Shown: positions 1 to 6,589 of the stretch, one piece after another
Numbering within the stretch: the first letter of the stretch is position 1
Layout: the number at the start of each line of letters is the position of its first letter
Source: Hydrogenothermaceae bacterium
GTDB taxonomy: Bacteria > Aquificota > Aquificae > Hydrogenothermales > Hydrogenothermaceae
Assembly (NCBI GenBank): GCA_026984415.1
Contig: JALSSE010000276.1
Span: 1-10,615 of the forward strand
Reading direction: 5' to 3'
DNA length: 10,615 nucleotides
The notes under the pieces: model-generated
What the model saw: the letters and a program-made list of their open reading frames with translations, nothing else
Told to the model about the DNA's origin: nothing
Databases searched by the model: none
Program-made: the position numbers and the translations under genes

Positions 1-68
1 AAATTATAGAAAAATTGTTATTATTACAGGGAAAACTTGATGAAATATTGGAAAGGTACTATCAATAA
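1..68 (+). CDS. C-terminal tail of an unidentified upstream gene (partial)
   Basis: A reading frame open from base 3 runs into a TAA at 66-68. The visible residues end in LLLLQGKLDEILERYYQ, which looks like a short amphipathic helix. Its stop shares one base with the ATG of the methyltransferase gene (TAATG), the junction expected of translationally coupled genes in one operon. Too little is visible to name a family. The other two forward frames close within about 40 bases. The call rests on the open frame and the coupled junction only. Confidence 0.6.
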   Translation, partial: IIEKLLLLQGKLDEILERYYQ

Positions 69-631
69 TGGAAAAAGATAGAGAAAGATGGAATAAAAAA
101 TATTCAGAAGGAAAATTCCCGTTAGATAAACCTGCTCCGTTTTTAACAAAACATTACAGACTTGCAAATGTAGGAAATGCTCTTGATATTGCTGCAGGTT
201 TAGGTAGAAATGCTCTATTTCTTGCAGAAAAGGGGTTTAAAGTTGATGCTGTTGATATCTCAGATGTTGCAGTAGAAAAACTTTCAAAATTACACCCGAA
301 CATAAATCCGATACAGGCAGATTTAGATACTTTTGTTATTCCAGAAAATAAATACGATTTAATTTTAAACATAAATTTTTTAAGTAGAAGACTTTTTCCA
401 TATATAAAAGAAGGTTTAAAAAAAGATGGCATTTTAATTTTCCAAACATTTTTAAAAGGAGATGAACCAGACCTTTCAGTCCCTTCAAATCCTGATTTTC
501 TTTTAAGGAAAAATGAGCTTTTACACTCTTTCCTCCCGTTGAGGATTTTATTTTATAAAGAACAAAAAGTTGTTAAATGTGATGGAACAAAAAGCTGGTT
601 AGCTTCTTTAGTAGCGAAGAAAGAATGTTAA
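68..631 (+). CDS. class I SAM-dependent methyltransferase, TehB-like
   Basis: A 187-residue soluble protein with a Rossmann-type methyltransferase fold. Visible motifs are the SAM-binding motif I (ALDIAAGLGRNALFLAEKG, residues 38-56), the acidic post-I strand ending VDAVDIS (59-65), an ADLD segment (84-87) that normally contacts the adenine, and the motif IV-like strand YDLILNINFL (96-105). The opening ERWNKKYSEGKFP and the phrase GRNALFLAEKGF are typical of the TehB/tellurite-resistance methyltransferase group, whose natural substrates are mostly unknown. The length matches single-domain members. The ATG overlaps the previous stop by one base, and the end overlaps the MATE gene by 7 bp, so the three are probably translated as a unit. 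The methyl acceptor cannot be read from sequence. A tellurite or thiol role is possible but unproven. The fold assignment is firm, the subfamily less so. Confidence 0.85.
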   Translation: MEKDRERWNKKYSEGKFPLDKPAPFLTKHYRLANVGNALDIAAGLGRNALFLAEKGFKVDAVDISDVAVEKLSKLHPNINPIQADLDTFVIPENKYDLILNINFLSRRLFPYIKEGLKKDGILIFQTFLKGDEPDLSVPSNPDFLLRKNELLHSFLPLRILFYKEQKVVKCDGTKSWLASLVAKKEC

Positions 632-1941
632 ACCAACGAGTAAAAAAAGTCCTGAACCTTTCCCTTCCTGCTGCTTTGAACAGCTTTTTAGATATGCTCC
701 AGACCCTTATTGATTTAATTATGGTAGGTAGGATATCTCCTTCAGCCATAGCTTCAGTTGGGGTAAGTATGCAGTTAATCTGGGGAGTTTACGTTTTTGT
801 TTCTATATTTCATATTGGTACAAATGCCTTAGTTTCAAGATTTATCGGAGCTAAAAAAATAGAAGATGCAGGAAAAGTAATTTTCAGTATATCTATTGTG
901 GCTTTTATTTTTTCATTACCAGTTGCGGTTTTAGGGTATTTGTTTTCTGAAAAACTGTTTTATTTAATTGGAACTTCAAAAGATGTAGCAAAGCTTGGTG
1001 GTGAATATTTAGGTATAGTAGCTTTAACTATTCCTTTTTTATTTTTAGGAGGAATTTATTACAGTGCTTTAAGTGCCTCTGGAGATACAAAAACTCCATT
1101 AAAAATTGGTATTGCTGGAAATATTTTTAACACGATTTTTGATTACATTTTAATTTTTGGACATTTTGGCTTTCCAGAGTTAGGTGTTAAAGGTGCTGCT
1201 ATTGCAACTGCTTTAACAAATATTTTTGAAGTGGTTGTTTATCTTATAATTCTTTTCAGCAGGAAATTTAACGTTTATTTCAATTACGAATTTTCTTTTG
1301 ATTTTGTAAGAAGGGCTTTAAAAGTAGGAATTCCAACAGGATTTGAAAGGGTAATAACTTATTCCTCTTATATTGTCCTTGTTGTTCTTATTACAGAATA
1401 CGGAACTTATACCCTTGCAGGGTATCAGGTTGGATTGAGGATTGAAGGTCTGGCTTTTATGCCGGGGATTGGTTTTACTATTGCTGCTATGGCTCTTGTA
1501 GGTCAGAATCTTGGTGCAAAGAATTACGAAGAAGCAGAAAAATCAGCAATAACCACAATGAAAGTTGCAGCAGTATTTATGGGAACACTGGGAATTTTAA
1601 TGATTTTTGTTCCAGATTATTTATGTATGATTTTTACTTCTGACAAAAAAACAATTGAAGAGGCAGTTATTTATTTAAGGATAATGGGAATATCCCAGTT
1701 TCCCCTTGCAGTTGTTTTTGTTCTAAGTGGAAGTTTAAGGGGTGCTGGGGCAACAAAATCAACATTATTTATAAATACTTCTTCTTTATGGTTAGTTAGA
1801 ATAGTTCCTGCGTTTATTTTATCTGCAATATTTCACAATGTTTTGCTAATATATTTAATCATTACTATCGAAACATACTTTAGAGCTTTTGTTTTATGGT
1901 TTGTATTTAAAAAAGGAAAATGGAAAAAAATAGAGGTATAA
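625..1941 (+). CDS. MATE-family multidrug efflux transporter
   Basis: A 438-residue polytopic inner-membrane protein of the usual MATE length, with about 12 predicted membrane helices in two homologous halves. Family signatures are LPAALNSFLDMLQTLIDLIM with VGRI (about 14-37) in helix 1, GTNALVSRFIGAKK (65-78) after helix 2, and in the second half FMPGIGFTIAAMALVGQNLG (278-297) followed by AKNYEEAEK. Together the latter are the hallmark of the second MatE domain. MATE proteins export cationic or aromatic compounds in exchange for Na+ or H+. Neither substrate nor coupling ion can be told from the sequence. The ATG lies inside the end of the methyltransferase gene (7-bp overlap, ATG at 625, TAA at 629-631), so translation is likely coupled. 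The only upstream purine tract is the weak GAAGAAAG. The downstream gene starts after a single base. DinF- and NorM-like are both possible subtypes. Confidence 0.93.
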   Translation: MLNQRVKKVLNLSLPAALNSFLDMLQTLIDLIMVGRISPSAIASVGVSMQLIWGVYVFVSIFHIGTNALVSRFIGAKKIEDAGKVIFSISIVAFIFSLPVAVLGYLFSEKLFYLIGTSKDVAKLGGEYLGIVALTIPFLFLGGIYYSALSASGDTKTPLKIGIAGNIFNTIFDYILIFGHFGFPELGVKGAAIATALTNIFEVVVYLIILFSRKFNVYFNYEFSFDFVRRALKVGIPTGFERVITYSSYIVLVVLITEYGTYTLAGYQVGLRIEGLAFMPGIGFTIAAMALVGQNLGAKNYEEAEKSAITTMKVAAVFMGTLGILMIFVPDYLCMIFTSDKKTIEEAVIYLRIMGISQFPLAVVFVLSGSLRGAGATKSTLFINTSSLWLVRIVPAFILSAIFHNVLLIYLIITIETYFRAFVLWFVFKKGKWKKIEV

Positions 1942-1942
1942 A

Positions 1943-2254
1943 ATGGCAGAAAAAGATGGAAAAACGATAAACCCAGATTTTTTCTACACAAACAAAGATG
2001 AAATAAAGAAAAAGCTAAAACAGGAAGAAACAGGAATAAAAACTGAAATAAAACAACATTTACCTGAACCTATTCAAAATATGCTTGATACAAAAGAAGG
2101 AACATACGCATTAATATTTATTTTAATAATTGGTGTTATATTATTCTTTAAAATTATAGGATTCGCATTTAACCTGTTCTGGAAAATACTGTTAGTTCTT
2201 TCTATTGCTTCAGCAGCATTTTTCCTTTATTCATATTTCAGTTCTGTAGGATAA
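1943..2254 (+). CDS. small membrane protein with two C-terminal transmembrane segments, unknown function
   Basis: A 103-residue protein I do not recognise. Residues 1-50 are hydrophilic and charged (runs such as KDEIKKKLKQEE), with no signal peptide. Residues 55-75 (start TYALIFILIIGVILFF) and about 79-99 are strongly hydrophobic and would form a helical hairpin, with a lone lysine at 70 and another at 81 near the turn. That topology places both termini on the same side, probably the cytoplasm. The gene starts 1 bp after the MATE stop, with a GAGGT Shine-Dalgarno at 1933-1937 inside the MATE end, so it belongs to the operon. It may assist or anchor something related to the transporter, but that is speculation from position. 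The end overlaps the convergent comEC gene by 17 bp. That it is a gene is supported by its tight spacing, ribosome site and coherent topology. Confidence 0.8.
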   Translation: MAEKDGKTINPDFFYTNKDEIKKKLKQEETGIKTEIKQHLPEPIQNMLDTKEGTYALIFILIIGVILFFKIIGFAFNLFWKILLVLSIASAAFFLYSYFSSVG

Positions 2255-3998
2255 AGAAGTTATCTTCGTTTTTTAAAATAAAGGTTTTGTTTTTAATTTT
2301 CAAAATAAATCTGTTTTTGTCTTTTTTTATCTGGAATATACCTTTTATTTTTAACACTTTTTTGATGCGGAAATAATTCTGAAAATCCAGATTTAAACTC
2401 TGGATAATTTTATAAGGTTTACTTTTGTAGTAAATCAGATAAATTCTTAAAGGGTTTTCTTTTTTTATAGTAGTTCTAACCTTAAAATTAAAATAATCTC
2501 CTATTAAAAATCCTTCCCTGTCTGGAGTAAAAATTAAAACAGAAGGGTAGTCCTTTGATTTAAATGTGTAAACCTTGAAATCCTTGTGTTTTGTTTGAGA
2601 TATGAAAAGGAAAATAAATACAGAAACAAATAAAACTAAAACTTTTTTATACATATTAAATTTTAAAATTAAAATAAAACTGATTAATAAAAGATAAATT
2701 AAAATAATTAAAGGTGAAGGGCTAAACCCCTGAAAATACCCATGCAGACCGTAGAAGAAATTTACAATTTTTAGAAATAAAATTCCAAAATAATCCATAA
2801 ACCTCACTAAAAATCCAATTTTCATTAAAGTCATAAGATTTAGAACTGATAAAAATAAATAAGGATATAAGGGAAGAACAGCAATTGGAGTGGCAATAAT
2901 TGATAAAAAAGAAAATCCTCCAAAGTAGTATAAAACTAACGGTAATGTAAAAATTGTAGCTATAAATGAAACAATTAACATCTGTATTAAAAAGTTTATT
3001 ATTTTAGGCAGACTTGTTTTTATATTTACTAAATCCAAACTTAAAATAATTCCAAATGTTGCAATAAAAGAAAGTTGAAATCCGACATTAAAAAGCTGTT
3101 CTGGAGAAAATAAAATTATTAAAAATCCAACAAAAAATAAGATATTTAAAGAATTTATTTTCAAATATTTTATTTTACTGAAAAAATACAGACCTGCCAT
3201 AACAGATGCTCTTAAAACAGGAACCTGCAAACCTGTAAAAATAGCATAAAAAGGAAGAAAACCCATAATTAGAATATATTTAATCCTTTCTTTTAGAAAA
3301 GACAGAACAAATAAAATAGAAATTACAAGAATAGCCACATGTAAACCAGAAATGGCAAGCAAATGGGACAATCCTGTTTCGCTAAATCTCTCTCTTTTAG
3401 AATAAGGAATAAAACCTTTTTCCCCAAAAATTAAAGGAAGACCTATCTGATATGAATTTTCATTCAGGCTGTTTTCCTTGTAATTTTTAATAAGATAATT
3501 TTTTAATCTGTAAATCAGTATAAATGGATTTTTAGAGTTATCTACTTTTATAAAATCCCTTTTTGGATATCCATAAACTTTATTTCCATCTGTCTTTATG
3601 TTGCCTAAAAAAGCAATATTAGAAAAATAAAAAATTTCTTTATCATTTGATTTTAGATGAGTTTTTATCTTCTTTCCTTCAAATTCTTTAAAATCGGATT
3701 TTTTTACAAGACAGTCAAAAGATTTTCCATAAAAAGAGTTTTTTGGAATGGAAACAACCTTACAATTAACAAAAATTGGATTTTCTGGAAAATATTTTAC
3801 CTGTTTTTCATAAGTAATTGATAATCCTAAAATAAAAACAGCGAGGTTTAAGAAAACAAAGCCAGTTTTATTTTTTATGAAAATAGAAATCAAAATCAGG
3901 ATTAAAGGAAAATAAACAGAAATGTAAATATTAAAAATATGGTTTAAATAGATTCCAATTGATAGAGATACAAATAAAAACAAAAATGGAACAAGCAA
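2238..3998 (-). CDS. comEC: ComEC/Rec2-family DNA-uptake channel with degenerate C-terminal domain
   Basis: A 586-residue polytopic membrane protein. In order it has two or three N-terminal hydrophobic segments (about 1-62), a soluble DUF4131/OB-like region (about 70-155), the Competence membrane domain (about 185-445) and a soluble tail after a last helix at 452-467. The Competence signature is clear: GLSHLLAISGLHVAIL (209-224), VPVLRASVMAGLYF (259-272) and GFQLSFIATFGI (306-317). ComEC carries incoming single-stranded DNA across the inner membrane during transformation. Full-length members usually end in a metallo-beta-lactamase-like domain with a DVGQGDA strand and a D/H-rich metal site. 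Here the tail (468-586) keeps a strand pattern such as FKVYTFKSKDYPSVLIF but shows no GQGDA and no clustered His/Asp. The start is TTG, preceded by AAGGTG 5 nt upstream that overlaps the ridA stop. It is the third gene of a hisA-ridA-comEC operon. Confidence 0.9.
   Translation of the reverse strand: MLVPFLFLFVSLSIGIYLNHIFNIYISVYFPLILILISIFIKNKTGFVFLNLAVFILGLSITYEKQVKYFPENPIFVNCKVVSIPKNSFYGKSFDCLVKKSDFKEFEGKKIKTHLKSNDKEIFYFSNIAFLGNIKTDGNKVYGYPKRDFIKVDNSKNPFILIYRLKNYLIKNYKENSLNENSYQIGLPLIFGEKGFIPYSKRERFSETGLSHLLAISGLHVAILVISILFVLSFLKERIKYILIMGFLPFYAIFTGLQVPVLRASVMAGLYFFSKIKYLKINSLNILFFVGFLIILFSPEQLFNVGFQLSFIATFGIILSLDLVNIKTSLPKIINFLIQMLIVSFIATIFTLPLVLYYFGGFSFLSIIATPIAVLPLYPYLFLSVLNLMTLMKIGFLVRFMDYFGILFLKIVNFFYGLHGYFQGFSPSPLIILIYLLLISFILILKFNMYKKVLVLFVSVFIFLFISQTKHKDFKVYTFKSKDYPSVLIFTPDREGFLIGDYFNFKVRTTIKKENPLRIYLIYYKSKPYKIIQSLNLDFQNYFRIKKVLKIKGIFQIKKDKNRFILKIKNKTFILKNEDNFFILQN
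2253..2275 (+). terminator. weak candidate intrinsic terminator of the methyltransferase-MATE operon
   Basis: Just after the stop codon, GAAG (2256-2259), a TTAT loop and CTTC (2264-2267) form a 4-bp stem, extendable through A-T pairs across one mismatch, followed by a six-T run at 2269-2274. The stem is short and would be weak at high temperature. The sequence also lies inside the end of the convergent comEC coding region, which limits how it could evolve. Confidence 0.3.
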
Positions 3999-4003
3999 AA
4001 TTA

Positions 4004-4009
4004 CACCTT
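4004..4009 (-). promoter_or_regulatory. ribosome binding site deciding the TTG start of comEC
   Basis: On the minus strand AAGGTG lies 5 nt before the TTG at 3998-3996. It overlaps the TAA stop of ridA (4010-4008), so ribosomes finishing ridA are placed to start comEC. No ATG in this frame competes within the first codons. Confidence 0.55.
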
Positions 4010-4388
4010 ATAATTCAATACACGCAATAGCCTCTATTTCTACTAAAGCCCCTTTTGGTAAATTACTTACTTCTACAGTTGCCCTTGCTGGTTTATGATT
4101 TTTAAAGTATTCACCGTAAATTTTATTTACTACTTCAAAGTCGTTCAGGTTCTTTAGATAAATTGTTGTTTTAACTACATGGTCTAAATTTATCCTTGCT
4201 TCTTCTAAAATATTTTTTATGTTTTCTAATACTTGTTTTGTCTGTTCTTCAATTCCCCCTTCAACAAGATTTTGTGTCTGTGGATTGATGGCTATCTGTC
4301 CAGAAATAAAAAGTAAATTTTCACATTTAATAGCCTGTGAATAAGGTCCTATTGCCTTTGGGGCTTTATCTGTTTCAATTATCTGCAT
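4008..4388 (-). CDS. ridA: RidA (YjgF/YER057c/UK114) family enamine/imine deaminase
   Basis: A 126-residue soluble protein of the usual family length, expected to form a trimer with active sites between subunits. RidA hydrolyses reactive 2-aminoacrylate and related enamines/imines released by pyridoxal-phosphate enzymes, giving 2-keto acids and ammonia and so protecting other enzymes. Family signatures are [13 protein letters not shown] (8-20), [10 protein letters not shown] (27-36) and the C-terminal block [20 protein letters not shown] (99-118). This contains the conserved carboxylate-binding arginine (R102) and the glutamate segment near 117-119. The ATG at 4388 is preferred to an in-frame TTG at 4409 because AAGGAGG sits 7 nt before the ATG and because homologues begin around this methionine. 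It follows hisA by 13 bp and precedes comEC by 9 bp. Pairing with an amino-acid biosynthesis gene is common for RidA, although its damage-control role is not specific to histidine. Confidence 0.93.
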   Translation of the reverse strand: MQIIETDKAPKAIGPYSQAIKCENLLFISGQIAINPQTQNLVEGGIEEQTKQVLENIKNILEEARINLDHVVKTTIYLKNLNDFEVVNKIYGEYFKNHKPARATVEVSNLPKGALVEIEAIACIEL

Positions 4389-4395
4389 AAATCTC

Positions 4396-4402
4396 CCTCC
4401 TT
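4396..4402 (-). promoter_or_regulatory. ribosome binding site deciding the ridA start
   Basis: A perfect AAGGAGG on the minus strand, 7 nt before ATG 4388. Its first A is the last base of the hisA TGA stop (4404-4402), which couples ridA translation to hisA. It rules against the upstream in-frame TTG at 4409, which has no such site. Confidence 0.8.
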
Positions 4403-5124
4403 CAGTCAAGTTCTTCTAATTTTATCTTACCTTCATAAAGGGCTTTTCCTACAACTACCCCATAAATTCCAACATCTTTGATTTCATAAAGTTTTATAAC
4501 ATCATCTAAAGAACCTATTCCACCAGATGCAATAACAGGATGTTTTAAATTCTCAGCAAGGTGTTTTGTCCCTTCAATGTTTGCACCAACCAAAGCACCG
4601 TCCCTGTTAACATCTGTGTATAAAAATCCCCATATATCCTTATCGTCAAACTGTTTTGCAAACTCTAAAGGTGTGTATTCAGTTTTTTCAAGCCAGCCTT
4701 TTATTGCCACTTTTCCATCTTTAGCATCAATACCAACAATAACTTTATTAGGGAAAGCCTCAACGATTTTTAAAAACAATTCCTTGTTCTGATATGCAAG
4801 ACTTCCTATTACTACTCTTTCAACTCCTATATTTACCATAGTTTCAACAGCTTCAAATGTTCTTAAACCTCCACCAAACTCAACAGGTATAGAAACTGCT
4901 TTAACAATCTCCTTAACTATTTTGTAATTTTTAGGTTTTCCTTCAAATGCACCATCTAAATCAACAATGTGTAAATGTTTTGCCCCTTTTGATTCCCATA
5001 ATTTAGCCATATCAACAGGGTTTTCCCCGTAAATAGTTACTTCATTTGGGTCACCTTTATAAAGCCTTACAGCCTTTCCATCTTTAATATCTACAGCTGG
5101 GATAATAAATTCTTTTAAACCCAT
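4402..5124 (-). CDS. hisA: HisA, ProFAR isomerase (histidine biosynthesis)
   Basis: A 240-residue (beta/alpha)8-barrel enzyme that isomerises N'-ProFAR to PRFAR, the fourth step of histidine synthesis, in the cytoplasm. Seen in sequence: the first strand [20 protein letters not shown] (6-25) with the catalytic aspartate D12, VDLDGAFEG (54-62), the phosphate-binding EFGGGLR (82-88), the second catalytic aspartate in VGIDAKDG (D133), [11 protein letters not shown] (168-178) and the second phosphate loop ASGGIGS (199-205). HisF, the sister enzyme, is excluded by the HisA-type first strand and the GAFEG loop. The ATG at 5124 is chosen over an in-frame ATG at 5148 because AGGAG lies 5 nt upstream of it and family members begin a few residues before the first strand. 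No other his gene is in the window, so histidine genes appear dispersed, as is known in Aquifex. It heads the hisA-ridA-comEC operon. Confidence 0.96.
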   Translation of the reverse strand: MGLKEFIIPAVDIKDGKAVRLYKGDPNEVTIYGENPVDMAKLWESKGAKHLHIVDLDGAFEGKPKNYKIVKEIVKAVSIPVEFGGGLRTFEAVETMVNIGVERVVIGSLAYQNKELFLKIVEAFPNKVIVGIDAKDGKVAIKGWLEKTEYTPLEFAKQFDDKDIWGFLYTDVNRDGALVGANIEGTKHLAENLKHPVIASGGIGSLDDVIKLYEIKDVGIYGVVVGKALYEGKIKLEELD

Positions 5125-5129
5125 TTTAA

Positions 5130-5134
5130 CTCCT
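5130..5134 (-). promoter_or_regulatory. ribosome binding site deciding the hisA start
   Basis: AGGAG on the minus strand lies 5 nt before ATG 5124. It falls between this ATG and the alternative upstream ATG at 5148, so it can serve only the downstream one. Confidence 0.7.
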
Positions 5135-5176
5135 GTTAGTTTATTCATTTAAATATTATAATTAAGTTAGTGATTA

Positions 5177-5204
5177 ATTATATAAAAATTAATAAAAAAG
5201 ACAA
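5177..5204 (-). promoter_or_regulatory. candidate sigma-70-type promoter for hisA-ridA-comEC
   Basis: On the minus strand TTGTCT (5204-5199, 4 of 6 consensus) is followed after 16 nt by TATAAT (5182-5177, 6 of 6). Transcription would start near 5170, leaving a leader of about 45 nt. The region is very AT-rich, so a chance match is possible. A second TATAAT at 5160-5155 lacks a good -35 partner. Confidence 0.45.
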
Positions 5205-5221
5205 AAAGGAGGAAATTAAAA

Positions 5222-6436
5222 ATGGAAACCCAAGCACAGGTTGGAAATCTTATAAAGAAATATGCAGAAGAAATAAAAGATGAGCTTATAGAGTGGAGAA
5301 GATACCTTCATATGCACCCAGAATTAAGTGGGGAAGAGTACAACACGGCAAAATTCGTTGCACAAAAATTAGAAGAATTTGGAGTTGATGAAATTATACC
5401 AAATTTTGGGGGAACAACGGCAGTAGTTGGTTTAATAAAAGGAAATGGGGATAAAACAGTAGCATTAAGGGCAGATATGGACGCACTACCTATGGATGAG
5501 CTTGTGGAAAACAGACCTTATAAATCACAGGTGAAAGGGGTTATGCATTCCTGTGGGCACGATGCCCATACTGCAATCCTTTTAGGAGCTGCAAAGGTAC
5601 TGGTAAAAATTAAGGATAAATTAAAGGGAAATATAAAACTTATATTTCAGCCCTGTGAAGAAAGACACGACTGTAAAGGGGCAAAAGCCCTTGTAGAAGC
5701 AGGTGTTTTGGAAAATCCAAAAGTTAATGTTATTTTTGGGCTTCATATGTTTCCAGAACTCCCTGCAGGGGTAGTAGGAACGAGGATTGGAGAATTAATG
5801 GCATCAAGTGATGTTTTCCATATAAAAATAAAAGGTAGAGGCTCCCACGCTTCAAGACCTCATATGGGAGTTGACCCTGTAATTATTGCAGCTCAGGCTA
5901 TAAACTCTTTACACCATATTGTCAGTAGAAAAGTAGACCCTTTACATCCTGCTGTTCTTACAGTTGGAAAAATATCAGGTGGTCATGCAGAAAATGTTAT
6001 TCCTGATGAGGTTGATATGTCTGGAACGGTTAGAACTTTAAGTATTGATTTAAGAGACCAGATACCAAAATGGATGGAGCATACTTTATGGGGAATTACT
6101 ACTGCTTATGGAGGAGCTTATGAGTTTGAATATCAGGAAGGAACACCACCAGTGATTAATGATACAGAAACAACCAAATTTGCATTAAAAAAATTAAGAG
6201 AATTTTTAGGTGAGGATAAAGTAGTTGAGCTTGAATATCCAAGTATGGGTGGGGAAGATTTTTCTGAATATTTGATGAAAGTTCCAGGAACATTTTTTAG
6301 ATTGGGAATAAGAAATGAAGAAAAAGGAATAAAGTATCCATTACACAGTCCATTATTTGATATTGATGAAGATGTTTTACCACTTGGAGTTGAAGTTCTC
6401 GCTATCCTATCAGAAGAATGGTTAAGGGAGAATTAA
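5222..6436 (+). CDS. M20-family metal-dependent amidohydrolase (M20D, IAA-amino acid/hippurate hydrolase-like)
   Basis: A 404-residue cytoplasmic hydrolase of standard length, with a catalytic domain split around a dimerisation/lid domain (about 195-310). Family members cleave N-acyl or N-aryl amino acids and related amides using a two-metal site. Visible are WRRYLHMHPELSGEE (25-39), RADMDALP (83-90), HSCGHDAH (109-116) with ligands C111 and H113, QPCEER (143-148) with the catalytic base/ligand pair E146-E147, GLHMFPELPAG (173-183) with H175, GRGSHASRPHMGVDP (205-219), SGGHAENVIPDEVDMSGTVR (252-271), MGGEDFSEY (342-350) and the last ligand in LHSPLFD (H375). All metal ligands expected for M20D are present, so it should be active. 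Between E147 and the following helix the usual GGA stretch reads RHDCKGA, with two extra cysteines nearby. The gene stands alone, with an AAGGAGG site 9 nt before its ATG. The physiological substrate is unknown; hipO, amaA or ArgE-like names would be guesses. Confidence 0.92.
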   Translation: METQAQVGNLIKKYAEEIKDELIEWRRYLHMHPELSGEEYNTAKFVAQKLEEFGVDEIIPNFGGTTAVVGLIKGNGDKTVALRADMDALPMDELVENRPYKSQVKGVMHSCGHDAHTAILLGAAKVLVKIKDKLKGNIKLIFQPCEERHDCKGAKALVEAGVLENPKVNVIFGLHMFPELPAGVVGTRIGELMASSDVFHIKIKGRGSHASRPHMGVDPVIIAAQAINSLHHIVSRKVDPLHPAVLTVGKISGGHAENVIPDEVDMSGTVRTLSIDLRDQIPKWMEHTLWGITTAYGGAYEFEYQEGTPPVINDTETTKFALKKLREFLGEDKVVELEYPSMGGEDFSEYLMKVPGTFFRLGIRNEEKGIKYPLHSPLFDIDEDVLPLGVEVLAILSEEWLREN

Positions 6437-6438
6437 AA

Positions 6439-6533
6439 GCTGGGCACCCCCTTTCGGCGTAGGGAAACTGGCTTATCCTTGCTCCCTTCCGGGCCTGGGG
6501 AGGTTCACCAGCCCCTACCCGAAGGGACCCAGC
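6439..6533 (-). ncRNA. ffs: small bacterial signal recognition particle RNA (4.5S type)
   Basis: On the minus strand, 95 nt fold into one long hairpin. The ends pair (GCTGGG at 6533-6528 with CCCAGC at 6444-6439), then CCCTTCGG with CCGAAAGGG, GTAGGG with CCCTAC, and CTGG with CCAG. The tip is the diagnostic SRP domain IV: CAGG CCC GGAA GGG AGCA, with the GGAA tetraloop at 6490-6487 and the internal loop that binds the Ffh M domain. This RNA joins Ffh to target ribosomes making membrane proteins to FtsY. There is no Alu domain, so it is the short bacterial form. The composition is about two-thirds G+C (63 of 95 by hand count) in an AT-rich region, as expected in a thermophile. It lies 56 bp downstream of tRNA-Ser on the same strand and ends 2 bp from the stop of the convergent amidohydrolase gene. 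TTTT follows the terminal stem and could help termination. Exact mature ends are inferred from pairing. Confidence 0.95.
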
Positions 6534-6560
6534 AAATGGTTTTCCTATTTAAGCCTTGAT

Positions 6561-6588
6561 AATATATCACAGTTTACAATTTTTTCAA
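6561..6588 (-). promoter_or_regulatory. possible promoter between tRNA-Ser and ffs
   Basis: On the minus strand TTGAAA (6588-6583) and TATATT (6566-6561) are separated by 16 nt. Transcription would start about 20 nt before the folded SRP RNA, which would then need 5' trimming. Read-through from the tRNA is the alternative. Confidence 0.35.
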
Positions 6589-6589
6589 A

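Larger units (their letters stand above)
5125..5221. promoter_or_regulatory. divergent intergenic region between hisA and the M20 amidohydrolase
   Basis: These 97 bases must carry start signals for both directions. On the plus strand a TATAAT occurs at 5157-5162, but I find no convincing -35 before it. The AAGGAGG at 5206-5212, 9 nt before the ATG, is a strong ribosome site for the amidohydrolase. I see no riboswitch, T-box or attenuator peptide, and no clear operator dyad. Confidence 0.5.

Noticed and set aside
154..432. Antisense open frame of 92 codons inside the methyltransferase gene
   Set aside because: It lies wholly opposite a gene with clear SAM motifs, has no ribosome site or family motif, and is a shadow frame in AT-rich DNA.
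4577..4792. Open frame opposite hisA
   Set aside because: hisA has all catalytic motifs across this stretch; the opposite frame has no ribosome site and low-complexity Ser/Phe content.
5125..5221. Riboswitch or histidine attenuator before hisA
   Set aside because: The leader is about 45 nt, too short, and has no His-codon run or paired stems.
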